Below, one piece after another: positions 1 to 8,310 of a DNA stretch of 14,529 bases. The translations under genes and the position numbers were made by a program. The notes beneath the pieces were generated by a model, which searched no databases, had not been told where the DNA came from, and saw only the letters and a program-made list of their open reading frames with translations. The stretch's first letter is position 1, and each line of letters begins with the position of its first letter. This stretch comes from Gammaproteobacteria bacterium (GTDB taxonomy: Bacteria; Pseudomonadota; Gammaproteobacteria; Pseudomonadales; Oleiphilaceae): assembly GCA_003695085.1 (NCBI GenBank), contig RFIV01000088.1, forward strand, positions 1-14,529, in the 5' to 3' direction.

Positions 1-603
1 AAGCATGTACAGATCCGCCATCCAGCGACCGCACGGTGAGGGCACAAACGCCCTGGCCGCCTGCGGGTCCCTTGAAAGAAACGCTTCGCGCACCTCTTCG
101 CCTACCTCGAATGCCTGCGGCCCGATTGCCGGCCCCAGCCAGGTACAGAGATCCTTCGCTTCATAGCCTTTCTGCCTGAACGCCTCCACGGTCGCTTGAA
201 GCACGCCAGCACACAGACCGCGCCATCCGGCATGCGCAACCGCCACGTATCGCCCATCCCCCGAGCAAAAGGCAACGGGCAAACAGTCTGCCGTCATCAC
301 CACGGCCACACGCCCCGGCACACCGGTAATGGCCGCATCAGCCTCGCGCTCATCACAGGTGTTTTCATCCAGATCCAGCACACGCGTGCCATGCACCTGA
401 TCCAGCCAGTGGATGGCCTCCTGCGGTCGTCCCGTGAATGCAGCAAGTCGCCGGCGGTTTTCCGCCACCGCCGCAGGGTCATCCTGTACATGGGTGCCCA
501 GATTGAGCGTGGCCCAGGGCCCTGTGCTGACACCTCCCTCCACGGTTGTGGTCAGCGCATGGACGCCCGAAGGGGCGGGCCAGTCGGCCCGGATACATTT
601 CAT
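1..603 (-). CDS. pgeF: Purine nucleoside phosphorylase/polyphenol oxidase family protein PgeF (YfiH), C-terminus cut off by window edge
   Basis: The minus-strand frame is open for 201 codons from ATG at 603 to the window edge. Family members are about 240 residues, so roughly 40 C-terminal residues lie outside. The family (YfiH/LACC1-type, DUF152) is cytoplasmic. It was long called multicopper polyphenol oxidase and is now linked to purine nucleoside cleavage and to correction of peptidoglycan precursors. The metal-site residues are visible: His71 in DQVHGTRV, Cys107 in TADCLPV and His124 in AHAGWRG, the same positions as in the E. coli protein. The N-terminal NLGTHVQDDP and GPAIGP segments also fit. 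The start codon overlaps the rluD stop (ATGA, 603-600), so translation is probably coupled. The rluD-pgeF order is conserved in E. coli and Pseudomonas, where clpB follows; that position is outside this window. No frameshift is seen. Confidence 0.93.
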   Translation of the reverse strand, partial: MKCIRADWPAPSGVHALTTTVEGGVSTGPWATLNLGTHVQDDPAAVAENRRRLAAFTGRPQEAIHWLDQVHGTRVLDLDENTCDEREADAAITGVPGRVAVVMTADCLPVAFCSGDGRYVAVAHAGWRGLCAGVLQATVEAFRQKGYEAKDLCTWLGPAIGPQAFEVGEEVREAFLSRDPQAARAFVPSPCGRWMADLYML

Positions 604-1559
604 TGCCTGGCAACCGTATGGGCCCGGAGGGCCTGAAGCAGCACTTCCAGATCCTCGGGTAACGGCGCCTCGAACTCCAGCGCCTCACCGGTCTGCGGAT
701 GCACAAGGTGCAGCCACCGTGCATGAAGGGCCTGACGGCGAAACTGATGCAGCGTCTCCAGCAGTTCGGCCGATGCGCCCTTGGGCAACCGCGCACGACC
801 GCCGTAAACCGGATCGCCGATCAAGGGGTAGCCAATGTGACTCAGGTGCACGCGAATCTGGTGCGTACGCCCGCTCTCCAGCTGGCAGTCCACCTGCGTG
901 AACCCGGCAAAACGCTCGGCGATACGGTAATGCGTCACGGCGGGCTTGCCATCCGGCACCACAGCCATGCGCGTGCGGTGCCTCGGGTCCCGGCCTATGG
1001 GTGCATCCACCTCACCGCCCCCGGTCATCTCGCCCTGCACGACTGCCACATACTCGCGCCCCATGTCACGGCTCTGCAGCTGAGCAACCAGCGAGGCATG
1101 GGCAATCAGTGATTTCGCAACCACCATGACGCCGGATGTATCCTTGTCCAGCCGGTGCACAATGCCCGCACGCGGCAATGTCCGGGCCTCCGAATGGTGT
1201 GCGAGGACGGCATTGACCAGCGTCCCCGTCTGGTGCCCCGGTGCCGGATGCACCACCAGACCTGCCGGCTTGTTGATGACCAGCAGGTGGTCATCCTCGA
1301 AGAGAACATCCAGCTCGATCGCCTCTGCCACCCAGTCACCCTGCTCGGGCAGCGTCACGTCCAGCTCGAGACGGTCACCTTCGCGCACCTTCTCGCGCGG
1401 CTTGACCGGCCTCCCGTTCAATGTGATATCTCCCGCCTTGATCCAGCTTTGAATCTGCGAGCGCGAATAGCCGTCCAGCAGCTCCGCCAGCACTCGATCA
1501 AGACGTTGTTCGCCCAAGCGGGCAGGCACGATAAACTCAGTTACCAAATTGTCAGTCAT
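600..1559 (-). CDS. rluD: 23S rRNA pseudouridine(1911/1915/1917) synthase RluD
   Basis: This encodes 319 residues of the RsuA/RluA pseudouridine synthase family. RluD isomerises three uridines in helix 69 of 23S rRNA at the subunit interface and acts in the cytoplasm. The N-terminal S4 RNA-binding domain covers about residues 17-75 (QRLDRVLAELL, GYSRSQIQSWIKAG). The catalytic domain has NKPAGLVVHP and the signature HRLDKDTSG, with Asp138 as the expected nucleophile, followed by ESGRTHQIRVH and GDPVYGG. The length matches E. coli RluD (326). I chose the ATG at 1559. An in-frame TTG at 1571 would add four residues, but starting at 1559 puts the RLD motif at residues 19-21 as in E. coli. Neither start has a good Shine-Dalgarno. 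The gene is divergent from bamD and overlaps pgeF by 4 bp. Confidence 0.96.
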   Translation of the reverse strand: MTDNLVTEFIVPARLGEQRLDRVLAELLDGYSRSQIQSWIKAGDITLNGRPVKPREKVREGDRLELDVTLPEQGDWVAEAIELDVLFEDDHLLVINKPAGLVVHPAPGHQTGTLVNAVLAHHSEARTLPRAGIVHRLDKDTSGVMVVAKSLIAHASLVAQLQSRDMGREYVAVVQGEMTGGGEVDAPIGRDPRHRTRMAVVPDGKPAVTHYRIAERFAGFTQVDCQLESGRTHQIRVHLSHIGYPLIGDPVYGGRARLPKGASAELLETLHQFRRQALHARWLHLVHPQTGEALEFEAPLPEDLEVLLQALRAHTVARQ

Positions 1560-1658
1560 GAATGGTCGCAATCAGATGATTTGAGGCGGGCTTCTGTGGA
1601 ATAATAGCCAGCCCGAACACTTCTGTAGCATACACCAAAGCGGACGAAAAAGCGTTTT
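1560..1658. promoter_or_regulatory. Divergent rluD/bamD intergenic region, candidate promoters
   Basis: These 99 bp separate divergent rluD and bamD and must hold promoters for both unless expression comes from further away. On the minus strand a TATTAT hexamer at 1606-1601 is a plausible -10 for rluD. On the plus strand AATAAT at 1600-1605 lies downstream of TTGAGG (1581-1586), but the spacing is only 13 bp, so the -35 assignment is weak. The two -10-like hexamers overlap. No riboswitch or operator is recognisable. The promoter calls are inference from hexamer matches only. Confidence 0.35.
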
Positions 1659-2483
1659 ATGAGGAAGTTGATCCCTGCCCTGTGGCTGGTCGCCACCCTG
1701 TTCATGGCCGGATGCAGCAGTACCCCCGAGAAGGTCCTGTCCGAGCGCGAGTACTATGACAAGGCCAAATCCGCCATGGATGCCCGCAATTTCCTCGAAG
1801 CGGCCCGCCATCTTGAGGCGCTGGAAACACACCACCCCTTCGGGCGGTATGCACAACAGGGGCAGCTGGATCTGATCTACGCCAAGTATCAGGCGCTGGA
1901 CATGCCGGGGGCGGCGCTGGCAGCGGATCGCTTTATCCGCCTGCACCCGGATAGCCCGCATGTTGACTATGCCTATTATGTGAAAGGGCTGGCCGCCTAC
2001 TACGAGAACATTTCACTCGGACAGAAAGTCTTTCCCATCGATGTGAGCCAGCGTGACCCGGGTCGGGCGCGAGAAGCGTTCAGCATCTTCTCAGAACTGG
2101 TCACCCGGTATCCGCAAAGCGTCTACGCGCCGGACGCCCGGCAGCGCATGCAGTTCATCAAGAATCGCCTCGCCGGCTACGAACTGGCCGCTGCCCGCTA
2201 CTACATCAAGCGCGAAGCCTGGCTGGCCGCGGCAGAGCGTGGCAAGTACGTGGTGGAGCACTTCCCGGGTACACCTGCCGTGCCGGATGCACTGGCCATC
2301 ATGGTGGAATGCTATCGCAAGCTCGGGCTTCGCGAACAGGCAACGGATGCGCTGGCCGTTCTGGCGGGCAATTATCCCAACCACCGGTCACTGAACCCGG
2401 ACCTGACCTTCCGGGGCGGCGAGATCAAGCCCCCCCGGCGGAGCCTTGGCTCCCTGTTCACCACTTCACCCTGGTCGGAGTGA
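1659..2483 (+). CDS. bamD: Outer membrane protein assembly factor BamD (lipoprotein)
   Basis: This encodes 274 residues. BamD is the essential lipoprotein of the BAM complex; it sits on the periplasmic face of the outer membrane, contacts BamA and helps insert beta-barrel proteins. A lipoprotein signal ends in the lipobox FMAGC with Cys19 as the lipidated residue. Ser20 at +2, rather than Asp, favours outer-membrane sorting. The rest is helical TPR-like repeat sequence, including the family hallmarks YYVKGLAAYYEN, RDPGRAREAF and YAPDARQRMQFIKNRLA. It is slightly longer than E. coli BamD (245), with a Pro/Arg/Ser-rich tail after residue 250. The Shine-Dalgarno upstream of ATG 1659 is poor (GGACGA at most), but no in-frame alternative fits the signal peptide. 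It diverges from rluD, as in E. coli, and converges with nadE. Confidence 0.96.
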   Translation: MRKLIPALWLVATLFMAGCSSTPEKVLSEREYYDKAKSAMDARNFLEAARHLEALETHHPFGRYAQQGQLDLIYAKYQALDMPGAALAADRFIRLHPDSPHVDYAYYVKGLAAYYENISLGQKVFPIDVSQRDPGRAREAFSIFSELVTRYPQSVYAPDARQRMQFIKNRLAGYELAAARYYIKREAWLAAAERGKYVVEHFPGTPAVPDALAIMVECYRKLGLREQATDALAVLAGNYPNHRSLNPDLTFRGGEIKPPRRSLGSLFTTSPWSE

Positions 2484-2484
2484 T

Positions 2485-2507
2485 CGGGCGGCCGGTTCAG
2501 TCGCCCG
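2485..2507. terminator. GC-rich hairpin at the bamD/nadE convergent junction
   Basis: CGGGCG (2485-2490) and CGCCCG (2502-2507) form a perfect 6-bp stem around an 11-nt loop. It starts two bases after the bamD stop and extends into the last codons of nadE. Because the gene pair converges, it could act on both transcripts. There is no T-run on either side, so it is not a standard intrinsic terminator. It may be a 3'-end stabilising hairpin or chance. Confidence 0.3.
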
Positions 2508-4131
2508 GCGCCCAGCCGGACGTGATCGGATAACGGCGATCGCGGCCAAACCCTCTCGCGGTGATGCGCACCCCTATCGGGGCCTGACGTCGCTTGTACT
2601 CGTTGATGTCGACCAGCCTCAGCACCCGATGTACGGTTTCGGGTTCGAAGCCGTCGGCAATGATCGCCGCAGCACTCTCATCCCCCTCGATATAGCGCTG
2701 CAGGATCGCATCCAGCACGTCGTAATCGGGCAGGCTGTCCTGATCCTTCTGATCCGGGCGCAGCTCGGCTGACGGTGGCCGGGTAATCACCCGCTCGGGA
2801 ATCACTTCACCGTCACGGTTGCGGTACCGTGCCAACTGGTACACGCGTGTCTTGTACACGTCCTTGAGTACATCGAACCCTCCGGCCATGTCACCATAGA
2901 GCGTCGAGTACCCCACTGCCATTTCGCTCTTGTTGCCGGTGGTCAGAACCAGTGCGCCCGTCTTGTTGGACAAGCTCATCAGCAACACACCACGAATCCG
3001 CGCCTGAAGATTCTCTTCGGTGGTGTCCGGCGGCAACCCGTCGAAGAGCGGCGAAAGTGACTGCAAGAAGGCTTCATACATGGGCTCGATCGGCACAACA
3101 TCATACTGCACACCCAGCGTACGCGCTTCCTGCTCGGCATCTTCCAGGCTCATTTTCGAGGTATAACGAAAAGGCATCATGACCGCGCGCACCCGCTCGG
3201 GCCCCAGCGCATCCACCGCAACGGCCAGCGTCAGAGCACTGTCAATCCCGCCCGACAGCCCCAGCACCACAGAGGGGAAGCGGTTCTTGTTCACGTAGTC
3301 ACGCACCCCCGTGACCAACGCCTGGTAAATCACCTCATCTTCATCAGGCATGGCCTGAATATCACCATTCAGGGTGAGCGGCGCATCACCGCCTCCTCTC
3401 ACATTGAGCAGCACCAGCTCTTCTCCGAAGCGTGAGGCCAACGCTGTGGTCTGGCCCGATGCATCGACCACGCAGGACCCGCCATCGAAGACCAGCTCAT
3501 CCTGTCCACCCACCATGTTCACATAGACAATGGGCACCTGATTCTCCTTTGCCCGGGCGCGCAACACGTCCATGCGCTCCTGCTGTTTACCTATGTGATA
3601 GGGTGATGCATTGATGTTGATGATGACATCCGCGCCGGCCAACGCAGCAGAGCGCGCGGGCTCGGGGTTCCAGATATCCTCGCAAACCGTCAGTCCCAGG
3701 TGCAGCCCCTTGTAGTCGGCGACCACAGTCTCGTGCCCGGGGGTGAAATAGCGTTTTTCATCGAACACCTGATAGTTGGGCAGTTGCTTCTTGCGATACA
3801 CCTGCTGCACCCGCCCACCCGAGATCAGGGCGCTGACGTTGTACACGGCTCCATCGTCTTGGCGTTCCGGGTATCCCAGGATGACGTCAATGGCAGGCAG
3901 TTTCTCTGCCAGCATCGCCAGCGCCTGATCCACACGCACGCGCAGACTGGGGCGCAGCAACAGATCCTCGGGCGGATAGCCGGTGAGTGCCAGCTCCGGA
4001 AAGATGATCAGCTCTGCACCCAGCTGCTGGCAGGCTCTGTCGGCTGCCTGAAGAATCTTTTCCGCATTGCCCGGAATATCGCCAACCAGAAAGTCCAGCT
4101 GGGCCAGTACCCAGCGACGTGGTGTTGTCAT
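2497..4131 (-). CDS. nadE: Glutamine-dependent NAD+ synthetase NadE
   Basis: This encodes 544 residues, the usual length of the two-domain, glutamine-using form. It performs the last step of NAD biosynthesis: ATP-dependent amidation of nicotinate adenine dinucleotide, with ammonia released from glutamine. The N-terminal carbon-nitrogen hydrolase (glutaminase) domain, about residues 1-270, shows the triad Glu46 (FPELALTGYP), Lys114 or Lys115 (YRKKQLPNY) and Cys149 (LTVCEDIW). The C-terminal synthetase domain has the ATP-pyrophosphatase loop SGGIDS at 292-297, then TTGNKSEMAVGY, and KDVYKTRVYQLA. The start ATG is at 4131, with an upstream AGAGG as a reasonable Shine-Dalgarno. The gene diverges from pilS and converges with bamD. 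In P. aeruginosa nadE lies elsewhere, so this placement is a lineage trait rather than a functional link to pili. Confidence 0.96.
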   Translation of the reverse strand: MTTPRRWVLAQLDFLVGDIPGNAEKILQAADRACQQLGAELIIFPELALTGYPPEDLLLRPSLRVRVDQALAMLAEKLPAIDVILGYPERQDDGAVYNVSALISGGRVQQVYRKKQLPNYQVFDEKRYFTPGHETVVADYKGLHLGLTVCEDIWNPEPARSAALAGADVIININASPYHIGKQQERMDVLRARAKENQVPIVYVNMVGGQDELVFDGGSCVVDASGQTTALASRFGEELVLLNVRGGGDAPLTLNGDIQAMPDEDEVIYQALVTGVRDYVNKNRFPSVVLGLSGGIDSALTLAVAVDALGPERVRAVMMPFRYTSKMSLEDAEQEARTLGVQYDVVPIEPMYEAFLQSLSPLFDGLPPDTTEENLQARIRGVLLMSLSNKTGALVLTTGNKSEMAVGYSTLYGDMAGGFDVLKDVYKTRVYQLARYRNRDGEVIPERVITRPPSAELRPDQKDQDSLPDYDVLDAILQRYIEGDESAAAIIADGFEPETVHRVLRLVDINEYKRRQAPIGVRITARGFGRDRRYPITSGWAPGD

Positions 4132-4220
4132 GACCGCCTCTTCAACCGCGTTTGAGCTCAGGAACGAAGGCAGGCATTATACTGGTTTTACTTCTTCAAA
4201 GTGACCCTTGGGCAGTAGGG
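4132..4220. promoter_or_regulatory. Divergent nadE/pilS intergenic region with symmetric -10 core
   Basis: These 89 bp separate the divergent start codons. The core GGCATTATACTGG at 4173-4185 contains a perfect TATAAT on the minus strand (4181-4176, towards nadE). It also contains TATACT on the plus strand (4178-4183, towards pilS), so the two -10 candidates overlap. A TTGAGC (4152-4157) lies 20 bp before the plus-strand hexamer, which is longer than ideal, and no convincing -35 is seen for the minus strand. A plus-strand transcript starting near 4190 would exclude the TTG at 4152 as the pilS start. The promoter calls are inference. Confidence 0.42.
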
Positions 4221-5813
4221 ATGATCCGAGCCGACGCAGTCAAATCCCCCAGTGATACCGAAAATCGCCTGATCCGAATCTACAACCACTACCGGATCGT
4301 GGTCGGGCTCGTCCTGCTCGCCAGCCTGTTTCTGGTTCAGGATGGCAATCAAGATGCTTCGCGCGCGCTGTATCGCTATCTGGTCGTGGCCTATTTTTGC
4401 ATTCACCTGTTCACAGGCCTGATCCTGCTGGCAGGCAACCGCCTGACCCGCACCCAGATCACCCTTTCCCTGATTCTGGAAATGCTGGTCATCTCCGGCC
4501 TGCTGTATACCGGCGGCGGCCTCAATACCGCGCTGAGCAACCTGATGCTCATTGCCGTGGCGGCCGCAACCATCCTCTTGCGCGGTCAGCTCTGGGCATT
4601 CTGGGCGGCTGCCGCCTCACTGGCTTTCATGGCCGTGCAGACACTGCGAATCCTGCATTTTGACATGCCGGTCAACGCCATACTGCGTGCAGGCCTGCTG
4701 GGCATTGCGGCCTTTGCCATCGCCTTCCTGATCCGAACCCTGGCCCAGCGCATTCAAACCAGTGAAGCACTGGCCAGTCAGCGTGCCCGACATATTCTGG
4801 ATCTGCAAAAACTCAATGAGCAGATCATTCAGCGCATGCGTACGGGCATCATTGTCGCCCGGCCCGATCACTCGGTCAGGCTGGCCAACGCAGCGGCCAA
4901 GAACCTGCTTGGGGAGGATGAGCAGATCCCGCTGCTCCACCTGCCTGACGCACTGGCCGAGCGCCTGAAACAATGGCAGAACAATCCGTACCGGCGCACC
5001 AGCCCGTTCAAGGGCTCGCCCCTGCACGCTCCCATTCAGGCCAACTTCGCCGCGCTGCAGAGCAGCGATTCGGACGAAATCCTGATTTTTCTGGATGATA
5101 CCAGCAAGGTCGCCCAGCAAGCCCAGCAGCTCAAACTGGCGTCACTGGGACGGCTGACCGCGGGAATTGCCCACGAAATCCGTAATCCGCTGGGGGCCAT
5201 CAGCCACGCTGCTCAGCTGATGGCAGAGTCAGACACGCTCAGCGAGCCTGACCGACGCATGCTGGACATCATCCATCGCCACTGTGACCGCATGAACGGC
5301 CTGATCGAGAACGTCCTCAAGCTCTCTCGCCGAGGTACAACGGTGCCCGAGGAAATCGAACTGGCCCCCTGGCTGCAACGTTTCTGTGAAGACTTCACTG
5401 CCAACGGTACCCTGGATGCTGATATCCGCCTGCAGTTCCATGCCGAGCGCCCGATGGTGTACTTCGACTCCGGCCAGCTGCACCAGGTCCTGACCAATCT
5501 GGTGACCAATGGCATGCGTTACAGTCGCGAAGCCTCCGGCGAGGCATTGGTGTTCATCGAAGTGGGCACACTGCCCCCCTCCGGCCAGGTCTACATCGAT
5601 GTCATTGATATCGGGCCGGGAATCAGCGAAGATCAGGCCTCACATGTATTCGAACCCTTTTACACCACACACAAGCAAGGCACGGGACTGGGCTTGTATA
5701 TCTCAAGGGAACTGTGCGAGGCCAATCAGGCGCAGCTGGACTATTTGCCCAGGACGCGCGGGGCCTGCTTCCGCATCACCTTTGCCCACACCCAGCGCAT
5801 GATCATTCAGTGA
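4221..5813 (+). CDS. pilS: Type IV pilus sensor histidine kinase PilS
   Basis: This encodes 530 residues from ATG 4221, the length of P. aeruginosa PilS. PilS is an inner-membrane kinase that phosphorylates PilR to control pilin transcription. Six hydrophobic segments (about residues 25-40, 53-72, 79-96, 105-120, 124-142 and 153-171) are followed by a helical linker and a PAS-like region (about 205-300). The H-box is AHEIRNPLG with phospho-acceptor His318, the N-box includes Asn430 (NLVTNGMRYS), and the ATP lid shows DIGPGIS (Asp463), FEPFYTT and GTGLGL (487-492). The frame is open back to a TTG at 4152, adding 23 residues. I prefer 4221 because it matches the family length and lies downstream of the candidate promoter, although AGTAGGG touches the ATG directly and is not a well-spaced ribosome site. 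pilR follows after 7 bp, so the two form an operon. Confidence 0.93.
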   Translation: MIRADAVKSPSDTENRLIRIYNHYRIVVGLVLLASLFLVQDGNQDASRALYRYLVVAYFCIHLFTGLILLAGNRLTRTQITLSLILEMLVISGLLYTGGGLNTALSNLMLIAVAAATILLRGQLWAFWAAAASLAFMAVQTLRILHFDMPVNAILRAGLLGIAAFAIAFLIRTLAQRIQTSEALASQRARHILDLQKLNEQIIQRMRTGIIVARPDHSVRLANAAAKNLLGEDEQIPLLHLPDALAERLKQWQNNPYRRTSPFKGSPLHAPIQANFAALQSSDSDEILIFLDDTSKVAQQAQQLKLASLGRLTAGIAHEIRNPLGAISHAAQLMAESDTLSEPDRRMLDIIHRHCDRMNGLIENVLKLSRRGTTVPEEIELAPWLQRFCEDFTANGTLDADIRLQFHAERPMVYFDSGQLHQVLTNLVTNGMRYSREASGEALVFIEVGTLPPSGQVYIDVIDIGPGISEDQASHVFEPFYTTHKQGTGLGLYISRELCEANQAQLDYLPRTRGACFRITFAHTQRMIIQ

Positions 5814-5820
5814 GAGCGAC

Positions 5821-7188
5821 ATGGCCCAGAACATATTGATCGTCGATGACGAACCGGACATCCGCGAACTGCTTGATATCACACTCATCCGAATGGGGCA
5901 CAGCACTCATACGGCAGCAGATCTCGCATCCGCGCGACAGGCACTGAGTGAACGTCACTTTGACCTGTGCCTGACGGACATGAACCTGCCTGACGGCAAC
6001 GGCATTGATCTCGTCCGCCATATCCAGAAGCACCACCCTGCCACACCCGTCGCGGTCATCACCGCCTACGGCAGCGTGGACACAGCCATTGCTGCTCTCA
6101 AGGCCGGTGCGTTCGACTTCGTCTCCAAACCGGTAGAGCTGGCCCGCCTGCGGGACCTGGTGACGACAGCACTCAAGCTGACCGGTGGCAAGTCAGATGA
6201 GGGTGCGTCCCTCAAGCGCGAGCTGCTGGGGCAATCGCCCGCCATCGAAACCCTGCGGCGGCAGATCCGCAAACTGGCCCGCAGCCAGGCGCCCATTTAC
6301 ATCAGCGGTGAGTCCGGCAGCGGCAAGGAGCTGGTGGCACGCATGATCCATACTCAGGGGCCAAGAGCCGACGCGCCTTTCGTTCCCGTGAACTGCGGAG
6401 CCATTCCCTCCGAGCTGATGGAAAGCGAATTCTTCGGCCATCGCAAGGGCGCCTTTACCGGTGCTACCGACCACAAGGAAGGGCTTTTTCAGGCAGCCAA
6501 TGGCGGCACCCTGTTTCTGGACGAAGTCGCCGACCTGCCCCTGCCCATGCAGGTCAAGCTGCTGCGAGCCATTCAGGAAAAGGCGGTGCGTCCGGTAGGT
6601 GGTGATCGCGAGATCCCCGTGGATGTGCGTATTCTGGCCGCAACGCACAAGAACCTTCAAAACGAAGTGACGGAAGGTCGTTTCCGGCAGGATCTGTTTT
6701 ACCGGATCAATGTCATTGAACTCAAGGTCCCGCCCCTGCGTGAACGCAAGGAGGACATTCCCCTGCTTGCCCGCCATATCCTCGACAAGCTGTCTGCCGA
6801 ATGTGACCTGCCGCCCATGGGGCTGACACAGGCCGCTCTGGACAAACTGACAAGCCACCCTTTCCCGGGCAACGTGCGAGAGCTGGAAAATGCGCTGGAA
6901 CGTGCCTTTACACTGTGCGACGGCGACGAAATCGATGCCGCCGATCTGGTTCTGGAGTCTGCCGCTCCTGCACAGCGTCAGGAGGGCGAGCCATCGTCCC
7001 CGATTGCCGGCGACGTCCCGGATATTACCGGTGACGTGAACCTCGAGGAGTTTTTGGAGTCCATCGAAAAGCAGGCCATTGAAAAGGCGCTGGAAGAAAC
7101 CCGTTGGAACAAGACGGCTGCCGCGAAGAAGCTGGGCATCAGTTTTCGTGCCCTGCGCTACCGACTCAAAAAGCTGGGGATGGACTGA
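5821..7188 (+). CDS. pilR: Type IV pilus response regulator PilR, sigma54-dependent activator
   Basis: This encodes 455 residues in the NtrC architecture. The receiver domain (1-120) has acidic Asp9/Asp10, phospho-acceptor Asp53 (CLTDMNLPDG) and the switch lysine in SKPV. The AAA+ domain (about 135-370) has Walker A GESGSGKE from residue 163, the sigma54-contacting GAFTGA loop at 210-215, and Walker B LFLDE with Asp234-Glu235. The C-terminal Fis-type helix-turn-helix (NKTAAAKKLGISFRALRYRL) is at about 425-452. The intact GAFTGA loop means it should activate sigma54 promoters; in Pseudomonas the target is pilA. It lies 7 bp after pilS and its stop is 9 bp from the convergent thiO stop. NtrC-type paralogues are similar, but pairing with a six-helix kinase beside pilin genes makes PilR the best call. 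Confidence 0.95.
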   Translation: MAQNILIVDDEPDIRELLDITLIRMGHSTHTAADLASARQALSERHFDLCLTDMNLPDGNGIDLVRHIQKHHPATPVAVITAYGSVDTAIAALKAGAFDFVSKPVELARLRDLVTTALKLTGGKSDEGASLKRELLGQSPAIETLRRQIRKLARSQAPIYISGESGSGKELVARMIHTQGPRADAPFVPVNCGAIPSELMESEFFGHRKGAFTGATDHKEGLFQAANGGTLFLDEVADLPLPMQVKLLRAIQEKAVRPVGGDREIPVDVRILAATHKNLQNEVTEGRFRQDLFYRINVIELKVPPLRERKEDIPLLARHILDKLSAECDLPPMGLTQAALDKLTSHPFPGNVRELENALERAFTLCDGDEIDAADLVLESAAPAQRQEGEPSSPIAGDVPDITGDVNLEEFLESIEKQAIEKALEETRWNKTAAAKKLGISFRALRYRLKKLGMD

Positions 7189-7197
7189 CGTCCACGC

Positions 7198-8310
7198 TCA
7201 GGCCTCTTCAAGTGACGCCGCTTCAAGCCGGCCATCCAGCGCATAAGGCGCCGGATCCACCGGCGATGCTTCCTCCAGCAGCAGTGCCTTGAGCAGCGCC
7301 ACACTGGCTGGCGCTGTCACCAGGCCATTGCGGTAGTGCCCTGCATTCACGTAGAGTCCCCTGACACCGGGCACTTCACCGATGAATGGAATCCCCTGTG
7401 GAGAACCCGGGCGCAACCCTGCCCAGTGCGCGACGACCGGACAGCTCGCCAGCGACGGGATCATCCGGATAGCGGCATCACGCAACGCCTCTCGCGCCTC
7501 TTCAGTCGGCGTTTTGCTGAAATCCGTGTGTTCCAGCGTGCTGCCGGCCACCACCAGCCCGTCCCGGCGAGGTATGACGTAACGCCCGTCCGCCAGCACG
7601 ATATGTCGCACATCGCGCGGTCTGGCTCCGAATGCAATCATCTGCCCCTTGACCGGCACCACCGGCAAGGTGAGCCCCAGAGGCTCCAGCAAGCGCCCTG
7701 TCCAGGCACCTGCGGCGAGAATCACCCTGTCACCGCTGACAGCACCGCTGTCCGCTAGCACGCCTTTTGCCCGCCCGGCCTGAATCACAAGTCCGCTTAC
7801 CTCACAGGTTTCCCTCACACACACATTGGGCAGGCGCGCCAGGCTGGCCCTCAGAGCCCGGCAGAGCCGCGGATTGCGCACACTGGCCACCTGAGGCATC
7901 CACAAACCGGAACTGAACGCCTTGGAAAGTGCCGGTTCCAACTCATGCAATGCCGCTCCCTGGATGTCATCCATGCGGTAATCATTCGCCCTCGCCCAAT
8001 CCAGAGCCTGATCCCGGTCTGCGACGGAAACCATCAGCAACCCGGCATGACTGATCTCGGCGTCCAGGCCGGTCTCAGCATCGAGCGTCTGAACCAGGTT
8101 GGGATAGTAATGCTGCGACCATCGGGTCAAAGCGGTGATTGCCGGATGATAGCGCCAGGGATAGAGAGGTGAAACGATGCCACCACCTGCCCAGCTGGCC
8201 TCTCGGCCACAGGCCCGGCGTTCAAGAAGCAGGACCTCCATGCCGGCCTGCCCCAGTTCCCGGGCCAGCATCATGCCCATGACACCCGCGCCAACGATAA
8301 TCGCTTTCAT
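7198..8310 (-). CDS. thiO: Glycine oxidase ThiO (FAD-dependent)
   Basis: This encodes 370 residues, close to Bacillus subtilis ThiO (369). ThiO oxidises glycine to iminoglycine, which supplies the thiazole ring in thiamine synthesis; it is a soluble flavoprotein of the D-amino-acid oxidase (DAO) family. The N-terminal dinucleotide fold shows GAGVMG at 7-12 with Glu30 at the end of strand 2 (LLLERR), followed by the ThiO-like GREASWAGGGIVSPLYPW. The substrate-binding arginines appear as Arg300 (GLRPGSP) and Arg327 (GHYRNGL), offset by two from the B. subtilis residues. No thiG or thiS is in the window. The gene sits between pilSR and fimT, as does the homologous oxidase gene in P. aeruginosa. 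Its ribosome site is weak (GTGAG). A related amino-acid oxidase is the alternative identification, less likely given these motifs. Confidence 0.9.
   Translation of the reverse strand: MKAIIVGAGVMGMMLARELGQAGMEVLLLERRACGREASWAGGGIVSPLYPWRYHPAITALTRWSQHYYPNLVQTLDAETGLDAEISHAGLLMVSVADRDQALDWARANDYRMDDIQGAALHELEPALSKAFSSGLWMPQVASVRNPRLCRALRASLARLPNVCVRETCEVSGLVIQAGRAKGVLADSGAVSGDRVILAAGAWTGRLLEPLGLTLPVVPVKGQMIAFGARPRDVRHIVLADGRYVIPRRDGLVVAGSTLEHTDFSKTPTEEAREALRDAAIRMIPSLASCPVVAHWAGLRPGSPQGIPFIGEVPGVRGLYVNAGHYRNGLVTAPASVALLKALLLEEASPVDPAPYALDGRLEAASLEEA

Noticed and set aside
6193..6858. Minus-strand open frame (221 residues) antisense to pilR
   Set aside because: It is fully covered by the conserved AAA+ domain of PilR on the other strand and has no family features.
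7181..7194. TGGAC-TGAC-GTCCA hairpin at the pilR/thiO junction as a terminator
   Set aside because: The stem is only 5 bp with no T-run, and most of it is fixed by the last pilR codons.
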